A stretch of 7,808 bases of DNA from a bacterium. GTDB taxonomy: Bacteria; Bacteroidota; Ignavibacteria; Kapaibacteriales; UBA961. Where the stretch lies: the NCBI GenBank assembly GCA_022844575.1, contig JALHLL010000028.1:14838-22645 (forward strand). Direction: 5' to 3'. Under the pieces are notes generated by a model. The model was not told the origin of the DNA. It saw nothing but the letters and a program-made list of their open reading frames with translations, and ran no database searches. Below are positions 5,516 through 7,808 of this stretch, piece after piece. Position 1 is the stretch's first letter. The number at the start of each line of letters is the position of its first letter. The translations under genes were made by a program, and so were the position numbers.

Positions 5516-6916
5516 ATGAACATGAGCAAGTTTTACGGTCAATTTATCGGCGTTTGTATTTGTTTAGTATTCGCATCCTGTATGCCGAATACCAATCAAA
5601 CGGGGTCATATAAGGAAAGCTCCGATCCGAATGATAAACCTGCACCAACGGGATATAAGCCCATGTTTATTCGCTCAACGCAACCGTTCGGGCAAAGTAC
5701 AACACAAAGCGGAGCATATATAACAAGGGTAAATGCCAATGAGCCGAGTAAAGTGCGAGTATATGCCCATATACTTGATTCATTAGGTACATATTATGCC
5801 GGAGCCGCCGATAAAAAATGGTCATCGGTTTGGTGTGAAGTGAGCGATGAATTTGACGGTAATAAACGACCCATGAAATTCAAAGTAGTTGAAAAAACAA
5901 TACGCGATACGGAGCCGCATGCTTTGGCTATTGTAATGGATCATAGCGGTTCGATGGGTGAAGATCGTGCCTTAAAAATTCAGCAGGCGGCAGAGTTCAT
6001 TATCAACAAGAAAAAAGATGAAGACGCAATTACCCTTATTAAATACGATGATAAAACAAAAACCGAAGTATCTCTTACCACTTCGCGCCCCGATTTATTA
6101 ACACGCTTGCAGAAAAACGGCTTAACGGGTTTTGGCGGATATACAGCCATTGCAGATGGTATTGCCGCAGGCGTAAAAGAATTGATAAATGCAAAGGGAT
6201 ATGAAAGAAAAGCAATTATAGTATTTACCGACGGTTCGGACAATTCATCAAAATTATCGAAAGACTCCGTCCTTACTTTTGCAAAACGAAACGGTATAGC
6301 CGTTTGTGCCGTTGACTTCGGTTATGGCATAAATGAAGCATATCTGCGTGATATAGCGACATCAACGGGCGGTTCATATACACGAATTTACGGGACAGAA
6401 GAATTTGATGATGCTTTTGATGATGTTTATCGTCGTTTGCGTAATTATTATGTTCTCGAATATACACCCCCTGATTACGGTATGCATAAAGTAACCTTAA
6501 AGTTATGTCCGCCGAATGGCAAACCCGTTACAAATGAATTTACATACGATAATACACCCGATATAGGTTCGATTGCATTACTCAATGTCTATTTCGATAC
6601 CGATAAATCTGTAGTAAAACCTGAGTCAAAACCTGCATTGGATAATATTTCCACTTTATTGAAAGCCTTCCCTAATATGAAAATAGAGGTAAGGGGACAT
6701 ACCGATAATACAAATAAGACCAAAGACCTTGAGTATAATAAAAAGTTATCACAAAAACGTGCCGATGCCGTAAAACAAGAATTAACCAAAAGGGGCTTTG
6801 CCGCCGAAAGAATTACCGCTACGGGATATGGCGAAAGTGTACCGATTGCCGATAATACCAATGATGAAGGCAAAGCATTAAACCGCAGAACTGAGTTTGC
6901 TATTTTGGCGAAGTAG
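5516..6916 (+). CDS. Lipoprotein with VWA domain and C-terminal OmpA-like peptidoglycan-binding domain
   Basis: The 466-residue protein begins with a short lipoprotein signal: a hydrophobic stretch GVCICLVFASC with the lipidated Cys at 22. An open frame continues upstream to 5390, but the signal peptide fixes the start at 5516 (or the ATG at 5522). After a Ser/Thr/Pro linker, residues about 70-130 look like a small beta domain. The VWA domain (about 135-315) has the MIDAS motif DHSGS (142-146), Thr210 in GGYTAIADG, and TDGSD (Asp239), so all metal-binding positions are present. YYVLEYTPPD closes it. The OmpA-like domain (about 355-466) has YFDTDKSVVKPES, RGHTDN (Asp397) and NRRTEF (Arg457/458), the expected diaminopimelate-binding residues. 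I infer an outer-membrane lipoprotein held to peptidoglycan that displays a metal-dependent adhesion or scaffolding module; the ligand is unknown. No Shine-Dalgarno. Confidence 0.9.
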   Translation: MNMSKFYGQFIGVCICLVFASCMPNTNQTGSYKESSDPNDKPAPTGYKPMFIRSTQPFGQSTTQSGAYITRVNANEPSKVRVYAHILDSLGTYYAGAADKKWSSVWCEVSDEFDGNKRPMKFKVVEKTIRDTEPHALAIVMDHSGSMGEDRALKIQQAAEFIINKKKDEDAITLIKYDDKTKTEVSLTTSRPDLLTRLQKNGLTGFGGYTAIADGIAAGVKELINAKGYERKAIIVFTDGSDNSSKLSKDSVLTFAKRNGIAVCAVDFGYGINEAYLRDIATSTGGSYTRIYGTEEFDDAFDDVYRRLRNYYVLEYTPPDYGMHKVTLKLCPPNGKPVTNEFTYDNTPDIGSIALLNVYFDTDKSVVKPESKPALDNISTLLKAFPNMKIEVRGHTDNTNKTKDLEYNKKLSQKRADAVKQELTKRGFAAERITATGYGESVPIADNTNDEGKALNRRTEFAILAK

Positions 6917-7002
6917 AGAGGAAGTCAATGACAACTTTTCTTTCTGCCTCATTAAATAAAATTTCTTACTTCTATTTGTTAGGAAGTTAGACATAAAGTA
7001 AT

Positions 7003-7554
7003 ATGAAAATTGTATCTATCATTATTCTTACTATTCTTTTAACATACATCGGATTTGATATAACTACTAATTATTATCGCAATAAAAGAACAGCGGAGAA
7101 TAATCATGGAAAAAATAATTACAAACAGCCCGAAATAAAGAATGAAGCATTCGATTTTTTAGTCAATCATGAATATGACTATTCGAAAAGTAAAAAAGAA
7201 ATTCCGCAGGCAGTTATCGATAGTATGAGTAAATTGGAGAAAGAATCTTATAAGATAGGTGATACTTCGGATAGTGATAGAATTAATCTCTCCTGCTGTA
7301 GAATAATTATTAATGGAAAACCCAAACAGGAATTTTACAGAAAGTTACAATTTCTTCTGAAAAGTGATACAAGTTGTATAATTGTTTATACCGTAGGAGG
7401 TGTTGGAACTCATGAAGTTGTTGACTATTTCCAATACAAAGGCAACTTTAAGCATCTGAGATTCACGGGATTTGTTCATAACATCCGAGAACTCAAAGCC
7501 GCCATAAATACAAAGTATGCTTACACAAGATATCCCGAGCAAGTTTCTCCTTAA
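7003..7554 (+). CDS. Hypothetical membrane-anchored protein, no recognised family
   Basis: I do not recognise this 183-residue protein. It starts with a hydrophobic segment (about 3-18, VSIIILTILLTYIGF) that looks like a signal anchor; no lipobox follows. Next is a polar Asn/Lys-rich linker (22-47), a charged region with EIPQAVIDSMSKLEKESYKIGDT (about 66-88), then a folded-looking part with SCCRIIINGKPKQEFYRKLQFLL (97-119), SCIIVYTVGGVGTHEVVDYFQYKG (124-147) and a Tyr-rich C-terminus. Three cysteines (98, 99, 125) could form disulfides if exported. Codon use is AT-rich, somewhat more so than the upstream gene. It lies 86 bp after the VWA-OmpA lipoprotein on the same strand with no clear terminator between, so the two may be co-transcribed. 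The start is the first ATG before the hydrophobic segment; upstream is only AAAG-like purine sequence. Confidence 0.7.
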   Translation: MKIVSIIILTILLTYIGFDITTNYYRNKRTAENNHGKNNYKQPEIKNEAFDFLVNHEYDYSKSKKEIPQAVIDSMSKLEKESYKIGDTSDSDRINLSCCRIIINGKPKQEFYRKLQFLLKSDTSCIIVYTVGGVGTHEVVDYFQYKGNFKHLRFTGFVHNIRELKAAINTKYAYTRYPEQVSP

Positions 7555-7679
7555 ACTGTTAGGACTATTCTATCATTACAATCCTTTCATAGTAAAATTA
7601 TGGCTTTAAACTGATGAATTTTTCAACTGTAACGCATTGTACATGTAAAATTAATTACAACTTTTTTACATCAAAAGTA

Positions 7680-7709
7680 TTGTCAACCCTGAAAAGGATG
7701 TTAATTTTG
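7680..7709 (+). promoter_or_regulatory. Promoter of tRNA-Arg
   Basis: TTG (7680-7682), a 19-base spacer and TAATTTTG (7702-7709) match the Bacteroidota -33/-7 layout exactly. The -7 box ends 16 bases before the tRNA. It is the best complete promoter in the window. Upstream, the gap from 7555 holds only an AT-rich 8-bp inverted repeat (ATGTAAAA 7643-7650 with TTTTACAT 7664-7671). Confidence 0.65.
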
Positions 7710-7725
7710 TAGCTGTATCATAGAT

Positions 7726-7802
7726 GCGCCCGTAGCTCAGTCGGATAGAGCAACAGCCTTCTAAGCTGAGGGTCGCAGGTTCGATCCCTGCCGCGCCTAC
7801 CA
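7726..7802 (+). tRNA. tRNA-Arg (anticodon UCU), stems imperfect
   Basis: The cloverleaf elements are present: TA at 8-9, D stem GCTC/GAGC, anticodon loop CTTCTAA (anticodon TCT at 7760-7762), T stem GCAGG/CCTGC with loop TTCGATC, discriminator A and an encoded CCA (7800-7802). The acceptor stem GCGCCCG against CGCGCCT has two C-C mismatches (2-71 and 5-68) and a G-U at 1-72. The anticodon stem ACAGC/GCTGA has an A-A mismatch at 27-43. The identity is clear but this copy may be damaged, a pseudogene, or affected by sequence errors near the end. It has a good promoter. Only six bases follow it in the window. Confidence 0.8.
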
Positions 7803-7808
7803 CCTCCA

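Noticed and set aside
6940..6999. Possible terminator between the VWA-OmpA gene and the hypothetical gene (CTTACTTC with GAAGTTAG)
   Set aside because: The stem is short with an internal mismatch and no T run follows it, so read-through is more likely.
7643..7671. ATGTAAAA/TTTTACAT inverted repeat as a terminator of the hypothetical gene
   Set aside because: The stem is only 8 bp and AT-rich, the loop is 13 bases, and no T run follows on the plus strand.

Overview
The window looks like a chromosomal housekeeping segment from a moderately AT-rich bacterium of the Bacteroidota/Chlorobiota (FCB) type. The sequence evidence is a set of TAnnTTTG-type -7 promoter boxes upstream of most transcription units, with no Shine-Dalgarno sequence before most genes. 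The gene content also fits: a DivIC/FtsB-like division protein, an OmpA-family lipoprotein with a VWA domain, and an initiator tRNA with a C1-U72 mismatch. The species cannot be named from this. No mobile element, CRISPR array, toxin-antitoxin pair or defence locus was seen.

Left part, minus strand, read right to left. A ribosomal protein S1-like RNA-binding protein (2925-1282) ends at a strong intrinsic terminator. A small MscS-type mechanosensitive channel (1097-312) follows. The first 87 codons of a UvrD/PcrA-type helicase (261-1) run off the window edge. The helicase has its own promoter box just after mscS, so it can be transcribed separately or by read-through.

Centre. A 301-base gap (2926-3226) carries back-to-back promoter boxes, one for the S1 gene (minus) and one for an initiator tRNA-fMet(CAU) (plus). 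The tRNA converges on trhO (4300-3353, minus), a rhodanese-fold tRNA uridine 5-hydroxylase. One long symmetric hairpin between them probably terminates both. Divergent from trhO is a DUF899 thioredoxin-like protein (4502-5083, plus), the only gene here with a textbook Shine-Dalgarno. A 19-bp near-palindrome lies between the two divergent promoters.

Right part. A DivIC/FtsB-type septum protein (5450-5091, minus) is convergent with the DUF899 gene and divergent from a VWA-OmpA lipoprotein (5516-6916, plus). An unrecognised membrane-anchored protein follows (7003-7554, plus). Last is a tRNA-Arg(UCU) gene whose acceptor and anticodon stems contain mismatches.

Functionally the genes fall into translation and RNA (S1-like protein, TrhO, two tRNAs), cell envelope and division (MscS, DivIC, VWA-OmpA lipoprotein), DNA repair (UvrD) and redox (DUF899). 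They do not form one pathway. The least ordinary items are the degenerate tRNA-Arg at the window end, the VWA-OmpA lipoprotein with its orphan neighbour, the repeat-built tails of the S1-like protein, and the dyad in the trhO/DUF899 gap.
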